A stretch of DNA of 64,000 nt, taken from positions 28,262,769 to 28,326,768 of the forward strand of contig CM037836.1 in the NCBI GenBank assembly GCA_021234535.1. The letters are read 5' to 3'. Positions within the stretch are counted from its first letter, which is position 1, and each line of letters opens with the position of its first letter. This DNA is from Stichopus chloronotus. Lineage: Eukaryota; Echinodermata; Holothuroidea; Aspidochirotida; Stichopodidae. This document shows positions 41,101-55,900 of this stretch, piece by piece. The translations under genes and the position numbers were made by a program. The notes beneath the pieces are model-generated. The model saw only the letters and a program-made list of their open reading frames with translations, ran no database searches and was not told where the DNA came from.

Positions 41101-44100
41101 AAAATCACTAATACTTAATTAATTACGGATAACGACCCTTAATTCATGGTATGGAAAACACATTTTATTTGGAACACAGGTAGGTTTCCATAATTTCACC
41201 TGTCACCAGCATAACTGAAATTCTTGCTTATTCATGGTAGGGTTGAAAAGGGCACTCGTTCCGTAGGATTGTGACTACATCCATTCCTCAACCACCACTG
41301 TCTTACTTGAGTTGTACACATTCATACAAAGGAGATACCCACACAACCATCACTTGCATGTGATAGTTATATCTTTGCTTGTTACTGTGCATGGCTAGGA
41401 TATGCAGTCATTTATTAAATTTGAGAAACTGCGGGAATTCCGAGTAAGGAAAATGATGTCATGGGACAAACAGATTTATTCAAGATCTGTGACTAAGCCC
41501 TAATTGAATCTATTGGCGGCAATTGACAAATTACTTTGTATCTAATCAACATCTCTAAACTGGTGAGGGACCTAAATATCGCTATATGTGGAAAGATGCA
41601 GACGCTTTCGTGACAAGCGGATGAGGCAGATGATAAAATACTTCATTCTCAGTCGATGCAATATGATGGAGGAAAAATGAGAGTAGAAAAGCCAGAGGAC
41701 TACCGCCACTGTAGTACTGAGGTTTGAAATTGGTAAATGCGGTAATAGGCCTAGAGGTTGTTAGCGAAGAAGATGCATACTTCGGTAAAAGCAAAATTTT
41801 TTCGTCGGTATCGAAACCCACGTTGTCTTGTCAACATATGATAGGTTGTCCACAAAACATATGATTCTACGTTGGAGTAAATATATCCCTAACGTTATCT
41901 AAATTTGAGAATTTTCCAAATGTTAGGCACAAACGCTGCTTTATAAGTTTTTACTATTCCGTGGCTCAAAAAGTTTTTGTATTGACCCAGTTTGAAAATT
42001 TCAAATGAATCAATTTTCTTCCCTGTAGTTTTCCCGCCATTTTTACGAACTTATGAGAAGTGTTCTGAATTGTTACACCTTTTTGCATTCTATCATCAAA
42101 ACCGTGAGGAGTTGCTGTTTTCATGTCATTCATATAGTCGTCTTTTCAACTACAACTATCGTAGTTTTTATGATAGCTGCAACATCCCAGAATATCACTA
42201 ACAATGATTAAACAATATCAACGATGTTATAAAATGGTAAAGAAAATGACAGACCAGAGGAGGGGAAAGTATTCAAGGTTAAACATTGAAAACGATAAAC
42301 GACTTTTGTAAGTTAAATTTACATGACAACAAACGGCAAGTTTTAATGCAATTTGCCCCTTCCCAAAAATCCAAGCATTACTTATTGAAGACGCCAGTAA
42401 CAAGCAGTTCGTCTACCGTTGACGAATAGTCAATAAATGTGTTATAAGAACAAAACACTAATACACACGCATTACAGAAACTTGAACATATTGCGGCAGG
42501 GAAGGTGATGGGACCTGACATCATGCAACGCATGAAAGGTAATATCCTCAGACGCTGCGGTATTGGCTGCCGGGAATGCTCGATGTATAATGTAACGAGG
42601 CTTATATATGTTAATTTCAAGAACCAATGGACAACATATCTACTCACGACGGTGCTGGTTGTGGTGGTAGTAGCAGTTGCATCGCTGAAGAATCTCTCCG
42701 AATATTCCCCCATCGTGCCTCTCGTCAACCTAATTTAGAACATAGACAGATGCTCAAGCAAGAAAATCGAAAGTCACTCCTGGAAGTGAAAAAAAAAACA
42801 CAAATGAAAGTAAAGTAAGTCAAAAGACGGATGAAAATTGCATTGGTGACTCTTGTCGCATTTTGAACTTACGTACGATTCATGTACGAGAAGTTTGAGA
42901 AGTGTGTACAGATATCGGAAGTAATGGTTAGTACACTACTGTCATAAATGTCTGTCGTGGCAGGGACACAATCTTTCACTTTGCATTGACCTTTTAGAAC
43001 ATAAGCAAAAGTATCTTACTGCCCTACTATGCAAGCTGCAAATTGTGGGTAAATGAGTTTTGCTTTATATTTCTTTTTTTGTTCCACTTTTGAACACTCC
43101 TATAAGAATCAGCTATAAACAAATGTTCACGTAAAAATATCTTAAAGGGTGAATTGAACAAATTTCGTATGCCTTCTGTTTCCCCTCTTCATCTCTGTGT
43201 TGTGTACAGAGTATTTTCTACTTTACATTATTGGAAATTGTCTTCTTTATATAAATATGGTCATTTTACGTTCAAACAATATGAAATTTTTACAATTCAA
43301 TGTTTCGTTCAATGGATTTTATGAACAGCAACGAGCAACGAATTTTCCACAACCGCATACTTAATTCCCAAGTGCAACGAGTTGGTAGTTCATAGAACCA
43401 GTTCACAAAGAAGTAAGTAATAAAGTACAAAGAGAAAAGGAAGTCTTCGTAACAGTTTAAAATTCCTTCTAATCAGGGAAATCTGAGCCGATGTGGTAAT
43501 TCATTGATCGTGAAGATGCTCTTGGGTTATGGGCAATCCATGCATCTCGACTCTTTGGTAATTACAAATAATTTTCAATAAACTCCTTTTGTGTAAGTGA
43601 CCTTTCTCGATGGTAAGAACACAAGCGAAGAGAGCAGAGCACGTGAAGCGACGTCTTTACCCTTTAGTAACCCGGAAAACTCGATAGGTCTTCCTCAAAC
43701 AAAGGTCATAGGATTTAATGGAAATGGTCGGAAATACGTTTAACCCTAATCAATGGGAACGATGAGCGCCTTGGTGTCAAATATCTATAAATTAAGTTCA
43801 ACTGGCCACCGTTGGCCTTAATCTAAAACGGTTTTAATTTTACTTTTTCACAAATGCTTGATTTTGTTTTTTAAAGGTTTTGAGAATGATGAAGTCCGTT
43901 GCCACCTGATCATGCATTTCTTTTTAGAATGTTGCCGGGTTACCGTGTTTTCTTTAATGTCTTAACTTCGGCTCATATTTTGTCATCATATGTATAAAGA
44001 TAATAGATCGTGTTACAAAGAGCTGTAATGACAGGTATCAATGCTTTCGTCACTATGAGAAACACTGCTGTCACTGCAAACCAGTCACATCTTCTCTTGA

Positions 44101-44230
44101 TATCAGCTACCTCTGCCACAGTTATTACTAGCAACACTACGACGTCTAGTGTCATTGCTTCTTATATTGACATGCGTTGTGACGAAACTGTTAGTCATCA
44201 TGTGCTGAATTCAGCGAGCTGAAATTAAGG
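38119..44230. other. Region without a recognised gene
   Basis: Contains a run of 16 G at 39233-39248 and short AT repeats near 39338. No conserved exon was recognised. A weak candidate start exon at 42728-42648 (- strand) is given under findings. Confidence 0.5.
39233..39248 (+). repeat. Poly-G tract (16 G)
   Basis: Uninterrupted homopolymer in intergenic DNA. Confidence 0.95.
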
Positions 44231-44278
44231 GTGGGTGGAATATTTCTGCTTGTTGACAAGCAGAAATATTGCACCCAC
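44231..44278. repeat. Near-perfect 48-bp palindrome (2-nt loop)
   Basis: 23-bp arms at 44231-44253 and 44256-44278 are complementary at 22 of 23 positions; the exception is the eighth base from each outer end. The core is AATATTTCTGCTTGT / ACAAGCAGAAATATT. Too tight a loop for a usual microRNA precursor. Confidence 0.95.
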
Positions 44279-46352
44279 AAAATTATTTAGTGTCATCGTT
44301 GGTATTACACATACAACTCAAAACTTAAGTTACATGGAAATATTATTTTATCAGTGTGAAAAGAAGAACAGGACACCAAATCCATACCTTTGTTTTCTCA
44401 GATTTCATGTTCGTTTCTCAAGACATGTATATCATACCTGATATACCTTAAAAGATTGGGTTATGGTGAGAGACACAGTGATCACTGAATACAAGTTGAC
44501 AGAAGACTTGTATGATATTATGTTAATGCATGATATTATGTTATGGATTGAGTGTTATATGACCATCATTAAAAGAGTTGCGCAAAATCTGACAATAGTG
44601 AATTTATATGAAAAGTTTTGATGGTGCATGGTTGTACCAGTACCACTATTATTGTTTCAGCTGATTTCTTCCTGTCTAAGAGACTTTACCTCTAGAAGCA
44701 GTAAAACAAATGCGCATGCGTGAATAATAAGTCGCTAAAAAGAGTAGCTGCTCAGCTTTGTGTGCCTAGGGAGCTGTTATTTAACAAACTGTTCCCGGGT
44801 GACTAAGATGCCTAGTGGTGACGCTAGCAACACACCACAATTAGATTTCCTATTTTTAAATGTTCTTTCTCCCAGACAGTCGCCCTTTCCGTTTACTGCA
44901 GTAAGGTGGCATTGCGCACACTTTTGTAGATTTCGTTGATTAATCTAAGTTGTGCGCAGGTTTCATGACTATAGAGATAATAGCTGCCGCTATAGTTCAT
45001 TTCACTCTTAAATCAGAAGTTACCTCCTCTTCACGTTTCCTTGTAGCCGATGAGTATGTAGTAGCTGTGTAATGGCATCATTATACCAATACAGACCAAA
45101 GCACGTAGGATACTAGTTTCAATTTACTAGTGTATAGGTTCTGTTCTCTGTTACAATTATATCATTAGTAAACCCACTTTCAAGAGTGATACGTGCCGTG
45201 GTTGGAAGTCTCTCGGATGAGATTTGCCTTGATTGGATCCTAGTACTCTCGTCACATTTGGTTAGACTAATCATCCTGAGGAATTGTTAGCATAGACCTA
45301 TGCGGTACATTATTTACCCAATGCTGTATCTCATAACAGGCAAGTCAAATGAAAATCGAAAAGCTGCTTTCTAAAGTAGACCCTCCGACGGCAAAGTTCT
45401 GGCGAATTCCACAAATCTGCTTAAAATTATCATCTTTCTCCCATGCGCGGCAAAGCAGACGGCTCTTATAGTAGCTGACTTGTCGAGCAAGGTAATTAAC
45501 ACAGTAAAAACACATCCCTAAGCCATCATCACGTGGTCTTGAAATAGTTGGATTCTGGGCACACATCAAGTCATTTGTTTGTGTTGCTCTAGTCTGCGGG
45601 TATAACATCCACTTGAGGTACGAGGAGCAAAATTTATCGACCGAGTTCTAATTATTTTCCTCATGTTCTAGGCAAGATTATTCCCAGGAATGGGACTAGG
45701 CTATAAAAAAGAAAACGTTTTTCAGTGAAAGAGAGGATTACGGGTATGAAGGAACTTAGGAAGGATAAATCGGTACTACACATTCATGGTACGATCTATT
45801 ATTAACAACATATGTTCCAACTTGAGCCAACTTATAATTTAATTTCAATGCATTTTCATTACAAGTATGTAAATACAGGAATCATTGTGGGTCAAATCGA
45901 ATACATTCTAGTAATATTTTCATGGATGCAAACAAATATACTTATATTATACTTAGGTTTAAACGTTATTTAGACCAAATCAATGTCACCCAATATCTAA
46001 TAAGGCAACATTGTTATTCTTCACAGAACTTCTTGATAATTGATCTTAGTTACCTTTCTTTGTTACTTTCCAGGTAATTCGTACTTCCGCTCAAATAATG
46101 TTTACCTGCTATCATTAAAGAAAATTAAAATACAAGTACGGGTTTTTTCCTAAGTGATACCATAAAGATTAAACATTCCACACACACAGACATACACAAA
46201 AAAGAAACGTTGCTGTCTTTTCTACATGAACATTGAAACATAACTTTGTATACTAATAAGGCATAAGTGCTTCATGCATGCTGAAATTCATCAATAGTCG
46301 TAAACGTGATGTATTCTTGATGTTATAGCTTTGCGATGTAATATTGACTCAT

Positions 46353-46364
46353 CCCCCCCCCCCC
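46353..46364 (+). repeat. Poly-C tract (12 C)
   Basis: Uninterrupted homopolymer in intergenic DNA. Confidence 0.95.
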
Positions 46365-49300
46365 ATTTTCTTAAATAGTTGCACTGGCACTGACATTACT
46401 ATGAAGCAGTCGGTATAATTCCGTCAGTTACACTGCATTTCATGATACTCCGACGGCCAAATGAGCCTTCATCATTTCATGACATTCCATACCTTGGTTG
46501 ACAACAGAGGATTTTCATCATACGAGACCGTACCGTGTCTGATATGGATATATCTGTACGAAAGTTAGTGTCGACGTAATATGAGACAATATCATTATGT
46601 AGGGAACAAATGTTATCTTTATAGTGTGGTTTGAAACATGTTTTTTAAGTATGTCTGAGGTTTATTACAGTATGTCTCTGATGGTCTTATTAAAGGAACG
46701 GCAACGTGAGACTGGAACAATCAGAACATATCATTATGAGGTTTAAAGTCTCATCAGTGGCGGACTTATTAAAATGTCGCTAATCTCTGATCTGCTTCAT
46801 TTTGTTGCCATCGAGAAAAAAGAAAGTGATCAGGCACTAAACTTTCGAAACCAATGGACACAATTGCTATGTAAGGTAACTTCATTAAAAGGCAGTCAAC
46901 ATTCCCAGTCGGCTCTGAATAAAGATCGGATAACTCTAAGACTTGGTACTTGATACAACGGAAGGAGTACCCGGTCGGACACAAATATCTGACGCAGCAA
47001 AGGGATTGCGAGAGTTCCTGATTCCCCGATAGAACCGAATAAAGTGTGGAAGTAATATAAGCATAAATCATAGACTGGACACACTGCTTAGAAACACAAG
47101 TCACGTGATATCAATGTGTACGTCACAGCAGACAAACCGAATGTAACAGCAAAAATACGCATATGTTGATGGGTTTCAGGAGAACTTCAAATACTGATTA
47201 TGTTGCATGAATACTTGTACGATTGATAAGATTTATGTCAGTTCATACTTATATGCATTGATAGAAGCAGTATGGATACTTGAGAGACCTGGATGTTATG
47301 GAGAAACTGTGAATATTGATCTTGTACTTCATGTATCATATAAAAATTGTACTTAGTTACATCGATTACGTTCCCATGATTATTAATGTTTCTATCAAGT
47401 TTGTGTTTTTATTCTTTACAATGTTACGGTCATAAGAGTCGATCAAACAAAGATCAAAGCTGCTATCCAGCCGACATTATAATTACTATTTGAGTCTGCA
47501 CAGAAGACACACAGTCAAACACCTGTCCTCTCCTGGGTAGCGAGGCAGCTGTGTTATAATTCATGCTGACAATCAGTTTGATGGGAATACAGCCAAAGGG
47601 ATTCGTCGCCAGCTTGTGAAACACAAGAGTGCCCCTCTACCAGCCTGCATTCTAGTCCCGAACTATGAGATGCATCGTGTTCAACTTCCAAGAAAAAAAA
47701 AATACTGATAATAATCACTTTGACTTGAGATTTGGACGGACGGATTTATGCAGCAACAAGTTCTTCTACTCTAGACTGCTTTCACCCGAGCTTATAAGCC
47801 TCAAATAGCCACTTTTTACATATGCCCACTAACGTGACTTAGAATTATATTATGGAAGACTATGAAACAGGTGCGAATGAGGAAAAAATTTAACATAATT
47901 TTATATAAATGCAATGTGAAACCAGTACAATGTAGTACGACGATATTTATACAACATTTTCGTAATTGATAAATGTTACTAACATGTAGTAATATAGTAT
48001 TTAGTAATAAATAAATTCTTTGAAATTAAGATTCGTACATAAGATATAACATACCGAAAATCCGAAACTGTCTCCAACTTTTACCTCAAGCTGAGTAATT
48101 TTGTAAAGCAAATTCTGTTGATATATATATAAACAATAAAGGGGGCGGCCTACGAATGTGTAGAAATATTCTAAAGATCGGAGCAAATTGGCAATATCTC
48201 CCAAATGGCTGCTTGTAAAACCGTAGGATTGATATTTAGTGTCGGAGAGAATATTCACAAGTCTGTATCATGCGCTAAGAAGACGACTCAAAATCAATCC
48301 TACAATAATATGGCTCTCTTTACGTTCAGGCGATATGAGGCATATATAAGATTGCAGAAGTTTGAATACATCTGAAAGCAAAATAAATCATAACTTCAAC
48401 TAACGCACACTAGAAGTCATTCAAAAATTAAAGAATTGACATAATTAACACATATGAAACAGAAAAAAAGACTTTTGGATCCACAAACAGCTGTACTTTA
48501 TATACTGTATCAAAAGGAATTAACATTGTAAAGAGCAATGGGCTGCGTCAGTCTTGTCATTTTCACTTGCCGCTGTCTGAATTTAGTTGACATTTTTGCT
48601 TATCACGAATGGCAGCTGATTTTTATTCATCGTTTTGTGTTTTTCCTATCACGATTGTTTCTTGCGTGTGACTATTTATAGATTAGAAGTGTTATAAGGG
48701 TCAAACAGCTTCTTAGAATTAATTATGTACCATAAGTATCCTGTAAATATTACACAGCTCACACAAATTACTACCAGGCAAAATATTACCTTGAACATCC
48801 TACTATCTTGGTAAATCTAGTAGTACTACCATGAGCGTTATCAGCCTACGGAAATCTTACACGCGAGGGAATTATAACGACATTTATGAATGTACAATTG
48901 CATGTCGCTGCATAAAAAAATGGAATCCATTGACCGGCTTAGTGCATCTCTGCTTTAACAGTATTAAATCACTCTTATTCCGCATTACATTTTATTATCA
49001 ATTTGCCTGTTCCTCATACAAACACTTAAGTTGGCCAGAAATTTGAAGCAGGTCAACTCTTCAAATTTCCCCCAACCTGAACGCTTGGATATACATTCAC
49101 TTTATTCGTCTCTGTGATTAATATTACGACTTTTGTCCACAAAGTTAACTCTGAAATGCACAATTCATTCAAGTTGGTTATTTATTTGTTCGTACACATA
49201 AAATGACATGAATGCTGTGTAACTTGTAGCGGAATAGGTACATGCACTTTTTAGTCCAAATATATTTATATGCATTTCATAATATGTGTACAATATGATC

Positions 49301-52300
49301 CAGGAGCAAGAGATTATGAAATGTTTCCGTCATATCACGGTCATGATTTTGAAAAACCTCCCGAAGAGTAATGTGTTACAAGCAGGAAGAGGTAACTATA
49401 AACAAAAGAACGACATTGATAGAATTAAAAGTCTTCCCAAGAAACTGTAATGTATTTGTAAACTAAAAACCATTCATATCAGCAGCTTAAATCCTTGTTT
49501 ACAATACGTAGAGTGTTGTAAACAGTTCTCTTCCCTGATTAATTAAACGTCGATCGGAACCAGTCTCGGTTTCCATATCTGTAGACCGTGACACGATGTG
49601 ACAGATGGCGTCTAAACGACAAATTTTATGTGACAAATCTTTCCGATAGGAGTTGCTGTAACAGAAACTTTTAACTCAAGCCTGACATATGTCTTGGCTG
49701 AACATCTTTGAGAAATTGTAAGTAGGAAAGCTTCGAAAGGTTTTCCGTTATCAGAAACAATCAATATACAAGCAAGGAAGCTGGGTGGCAAGTTGCACAT
49801 GCATGTCTGTACTTTATCCTCGTGTACAAACTCGTGTTAGGTGTGGAGGTAGTTCACGTGATGGTCACATGCTTATCCTATGACAACAACCACATGAACT
49901 TATCCATATTCATGCACTTAAAGACAAACGATCGTCCTTTGAATCGAGTGCCTCAGAACCGATTACGTCACTTTCACATTTAAAGTTCATCGTATTGTTT
50001 ACGGCGAATCGAAGGTGTTTACGCGATTCATGGGACGATCGACTGCCTTTAAATCAGTGTTGTCCTACACATGTGAATAATGTGGTCATTTTTGTGCATG
50101 TGTTACGTTCACTGCACCTTCACAAAAATAATATGGCCCTACTTAAAATAGTCGTTGAAACCGTATGTTCTATGTATTCAACTAGAATGAACTGCAATGT
50201 TAAAGGAGAATGAGTTAGAATTAAATAATGATAATCATTTCTCTTTGTTTACTGCCTTTGAATGGCCATACTTGGTTTACTGGCTAGAACTTACCGATGT
50301 ATTTTTTTCAATACCCTGGAGATGTGTGCACACTGACCAGCATAACCTAACAGTGCCCGCGATATTCTGAGCCATAAATTAGGTGTACCAGGGGCAAGAC
50401 TTTTCCACAATGCTTGGTTGCGTTAGGTTGGTACCTTGCGTTATACAGATTTATGACAGTTTTTAGTATGATAGTATGATAATTACATAGAGACAGTCTT
50501 AAATGGGTCAGAATGCGACATGCGACGAGATTCGCCTCAATAAAAGGGCCCTTAATATCTAACGATAAATCTGTGAAGGTCGAACTTGGATTTACCATAG
50601 ACTTATATCGTAGAAGCTAAATTTAACAAACGTACTCTTACATGGAGTTTACAATATGGCAACTGAAACTGGTTCATAACAAAAATCATCATGTATAAAC
50701 ATAATATTTTATTGTCTTTCATACTTGGGAAGATTCCTTAAGGCCTATTTCGTCATCAGTTGACCGTTCATATTTTACGGATAATGCACGATCAGTTTTA
50801 GAGTAAAATAACATGTCGGTGAATGCAATAAAATTTTACACAAAGCAATGGTGGTACTTTGTCTATCGCGCAAGGAACATTGTTGAAATGTTGTGAGTCG
50901 TCTTAACCTTTCTTCAGGTTTTCGTTTTCAATCAAAATGCGGTTATTTGCCAATCCAAATTTTCTTCGTTTTTCGTCTTTTTTTTTATCAAAATGTCGCA
51001 TTGTATGAATGAACAAGGTTAATCAACTTTGGGCCTGTGCATTAACTGTAGGAAAATGCACTCTTCGGGGGTTAATGCTAGCATCGATTAAATTTAATTG
51101 ACCAATGATATTTTGGAGTTTGTGATATGACGCTCAAGTGTCTCCGACAGGTTCTTAGTTTTTTCACGTGACATATTTAATGTGGCGTGAACGCAATTAC
51201 GTTCTTTCAAGGCAAAAAGTCTTACAACTCAGTTTTCTGACAGCAATCCGAGATAGGCCTATATTAAAATTGATCGCAGAGAAAGAATCACATGATGAAG
51301 AACCAAGAATAAAAATGTTCATGTGTAGATGTTTGCAAGGGCAACCAGAATGACGCACCCCCCTTACCAGATTGACACACCCCTATTTATTACTGAAACT
51401 GCATAACTGGAGCCAACCTTGCCTGTTTAATTGATTGTATGTCAAACGTAGGGTTCTTTGATAAGCTTTTAAACACCGTAATGCCTATTGCTCATATACT
51501 TCTTGTAGTAAGTAGATAGCTCAAAATAACAGCATATCTCTGTGATAATGAAACACCTACAAGGATGTATGCTACTCTGTCATCTGAGCTTGCGTATGAC
51601 TCCAACAAAGTTACAATGTGTCAACTTAGGTGCCTAGAAGTACTTCAAACAGCAGACATCCTGGGTTCAAGGTGTGCTCAATTTTGAACTGAGAAGGGAC
51701 AGCATAGAAAATACTAAAAACCTGTTTAAAAAAATGTTTTTAGATTATTTTTACCCATTTAATAATTGTTAATCAAATAATTGTGTCATTCTAGGTCTAT
51801 GCATACTATAAGCAACCAAAGAAAAGCTTATGAATAATTATATGTCATACGTACTGAAAAAATCATTTGGCATACAGCATTGAAACTATAAGATTAGGTC
51901 ATTAGTGCAATTGTCACTTAAAATACTATTTTTCCAAGATCTCAGTTGCAGTAGACGACAACTTTGTTATCCAACAGTTCAGTAGCATCTCACAGACTCG
52001 AAACAACTTGTTAAGGTTGCAGACTATGAACCTCAAAGTACTGGTAAGTAAATTTCTGAAATCAAAGAAAACGTTTACCTAGGAAATATGCAAAAACTTC
52101 CATATACAATATACAGAACACTGCATTTGTAAAGTTTATACACTTTTGACATATGTCAGCATTTCATATTTTCATACACAATGCCATTGAATTACGCCGG
52201 CGATGAAACATCCCGTTAATATCTACTGGTGCCCATTCATGAAAACAGTGTAAAGCTCTTATTCTGTGAAATGAAATGAAACGTTTTTTTATTTTTTTTT

Positions 52301-52901
52301 TTTGAGGGTGGGGGGTTGCTTTTGATGGTACATTGCTCTATTTATTTAGTAGAAATATCCATTTATTGAAAATCTGGACATGAACATGCCGTTTCGTGAC
52401 GTATTTAATTCTCCCTCTCTTATAACATAACGAAAACATAAAGGAAAAGAGAAAGTTAATCATCAGTAGATGGAAAACCGTCAACAGTCAATAATGTCCG
52501 CAAGGATACCTTCAAGGACAGGTTTAGCAACTTTCTTAGATCGCATTTCCATCTTGTCAGTTATGATGGATTGGTAAAAGTTTATGAATCTTCAAGGTTG
52601 TACAGCTCAAATCTTAAGTAAAGTATGAGATGATGCCAAACTATCGAATATGCATGGCTGCATCTGCCTCCATCCCTACGTGTTTTCCATCTGAACTTGT
52701 TCGTATGGTACAGCTAAATATTAACAGTTGTCATTTTTTTTCCATATGATGATAGAGCTATAGACAGTTACTCCGACAAAACTGAATTGGACGCTCATTT
52801 CAGTCATGCATTCAGGTAAATTAATATCCGAGTAGCTAAACGACATGTGACTGTAAGATTTGCCATGAGGGTGGGTAGGAGAACCCGATTATAAAGTATG
52901 A

Positions 52902-52914
52902 CCCCCCCCCCCCC
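52902..52914 (+). repeat. Poly-C tract (13 C)
   Basis: Homopolymer followed by GCCC. Confidence 0.95.
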
Positions 52915-55900
52915 GCCCTTACTTACGTTTGCATGTCGAACATCGGTTGTAACGCGTGTAACGTTTTCTCCCACATTTGCGGTATAACGCGGTCGTGACA
53001 TTTGTTATAACGTGCTGCTGTTCATCACATGAAACCAGATTTAATTGTATGTGCCTAAGTAGGTTTAGAGTGCCAATTACCCAAGTAGTGTAGACCAAGA
53101 AAAAAAAAATTATCACATAGTACGAATAAGGTTGTTACAACAACGTTAAGGCTACCCACAAATATGACTTCATGTGGAATCTAAAAAGGACAAAACACCT
53201 TCAAGATCCTACACATTTTAACTACAGACCGGTGTAAAATGTAAAATGCAGTTCAAACTGTATACCTATGATATCCTATTATGATATTATTACATGATAT
53301 TAATGATATTCCATCTATCATAGATTGTTCCACTTGTCCCTTAATCATGGAGCTAGGGACTTCTTACCGCCACAGGTAACGTGAATTCCTTTCAATTTGC
53401 CTCAGTGAGGAGTCTACCTATATCATAATGTACGTCAATGCTGTGAAACTATTTAAGTTTACTTGGAAACGACAGATTTATGATGCAGCGTAGGAATAAT
53501 TAAATGGTGATTTTGTTCTCTGCACTGTCTCACTTTGCACTCTTGTCATAAGCTAAATTTCAAGAACTTCATATAGTATCATTACTCTTTGATGGTCATC
53601 ATATTATAACCTTGTGAGGAAAATATGGAACAGGACTGATGACCTGGTGATTTTCTGTGAATATTGGTCCTTTCACTTTGGTAGGATATTACTGAGGTAT
53701 TAGCTAATCTCATATGGTCAGATGCCCAGGGATAAAGAAATGTTCAATATATCCATATCGTCTGTAACTGTACAAGGCCTTTATTAGATTATGTCTCTTT
53801 GCGACATCACTTACACACGAGGCTCGACGTAATACACAGTTTCGTCAACATTATTGAACCTTGTTCAGTGATTGCCTCTGTTGTTGTTTTTAAATTGAGG
53901 CGTTGGTAACGTCACTGACGTTGAGTAGATGCCAGTAAAAATATGTTATCACTATCAAAGTTCATATAGGAATCAATATACCACTTGACCGGAAGCCGAC
54001 GCTCCTTACGCAGTAACTGGCTTTCTTATCGAATCTTTGATAAGAACACTTCAGTCTTAAGCAACACATTGGCTCACTTTGTTGTAACCACTATGTAGGA
54101 TATCAGGTAAATGCGTCTTAGGATAGTACGTGACAGCAGAAAACGGGTATGCGTCCTATCTCTGTTTTGTTATAATGACAGGTTAATTGATGAAGACGGT
54201 TTATCGAGTGTTGTCCACTACTGTTTATGTTGTCAATTACTGATAATGGTAAACGAGAGTGAGCCTAACAGGTCAGTCGTATTGATTTCTCAGACCGACA
54301 TTAATGTACAGATGTGATGATCTTCGACCAGCCGTGCACGAGTATTGAGTGAGACCTGGTACGGTATGATCTGGGGAACCTCTTATTTGCCAATTCTTAC
54401 GTGACTAAGGTATACCTCACAATGGGACATCATTACAGTTTTAACTCACTTTCCTTCTTTGCTTGTTTTTAACTGTACACAATTTTTATTTCTATATTAA
54501 CTCATATTGTTGTCTAATTTTTCTTACTTTTTGTGTAACGGTTAGCAACGTGAGTAAGCGCCTTGTAAGCTTGTTCTTGTCGCTCCTCAATCTCCTTCAT
54601 TTTTATACATACTTTACGCTGTATTATTTATAGACAAAATTGAGACTTGAAAATGAGGAAACAGTATGAATAAATTAATGATTGCTCATCAGACTGTACT
54701 TACTGCTTAGTTTTACGTATGATGTTTTGTATGATGCATGTTGGACAAATTAAACCTGTATTGCAAGATCTATTGACAGTGGTAAAGCGTAGTGCCATTT
54801 GGTGGGTCTAAGTAGTATGGTACTTAGCGTGATTGCGTGCGTAGGCAAGAGGTCAAAACATTGAAATTTAATTTTAAAAAAATGGTATATCTTGTGATTG
54901 CACGATTCAGACAATTTTGGGGAAACAAAATAGATTTCAGGTGGTAACTTCTGCCACATTATTTCAAATTCTTGAACATAAGAACACAAAGTGGAAATAC
55001 GATGATAATTTTTATGCAACTTAACCGTGCGCTTATTTGAAAAAGCCAGTTGGGAAGTATACTAGTAATGAATATTCAGTCACTCAAAGCAACTGATCAC
55101 TGCAGTGAGAAAACCAATTTCTGGGTTATTTATAAATACAGTGCTTCGTTTCATCACATACTACAATTCCCGATACTGATCAAGGAGCGACGACTTGAGT
55201 AGAATATTTTTGATACAGCAGAGAGAGGTGTACTGTTGTATATCTATTATGACGGCATGCACTTATAGTAGAACTGTTAGTTTCAATTCTAGGTTCTGTT
55301 TTTTTTTTTCTGTTTCTATGTTAAATCTGATGCTTTCAAAGTACTTACTGTTATACTCGTTTATTGAATGACGTATTCGGTCCATAAACAACCTCGCGTG
55401 TGCCTTAAAAATAATTATAAAATAAAACAAAATAAAATTTTAAAACAAATGCCACAAGTTAGTACTGCATCATCTGTATAATTTCAAAGTGATTGTATCA
55501 TATCATATAATTTTTGACACAGAGCAATTTTGTCACTTTAAATTTAGATTTGTATCCGAGACATATGCTACCACTGATAATAACAAAGACCTGCACCTAC
55601 TATGTGTGGTTATTTGCGCACTGAGACTTAGATGAAATGTGATAACTTTAAGACACGTTGATATCTAAGGATGACGAACCACAGAATAATTGTAAATTTT
55701 ATGAGAATGTTTGCTGACTCTGCATATTTACTCAAGCTGGTTTCTACGTGTTTACAAATTCCAACCATTATATTCCCCTTTTCTGTATCTGATCTCAATG
55801 TATTTAAAGCTGAAAGTGTTTATCCGACCACATGTTTCCGGTGTCGTTTTGTCATATAAACTGATGCACGAAATCACAGTAAAGGACACAGTTCACATGA

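Noticed and set aside
45345..45608. 87-codon open frame on the - strand
   Set aside because: No recognisable domain, no promoter or splice evidence; length is within what chance gives in 64 kb.
46769..47104. 111-codon open frame on the - strand
   Set aside because: Longest frame in the gene-poor part, but no recognisable family, an overlapping alternative frame of 62 codons, and no clear splice sites.
51600..51690. Possible tRNA-like B box (GGGTTCAAGG)
   Set aside because: No matching A box at the right distance and no cloverleaf could be drawn; likewise GTTCGAATAC near 33862.
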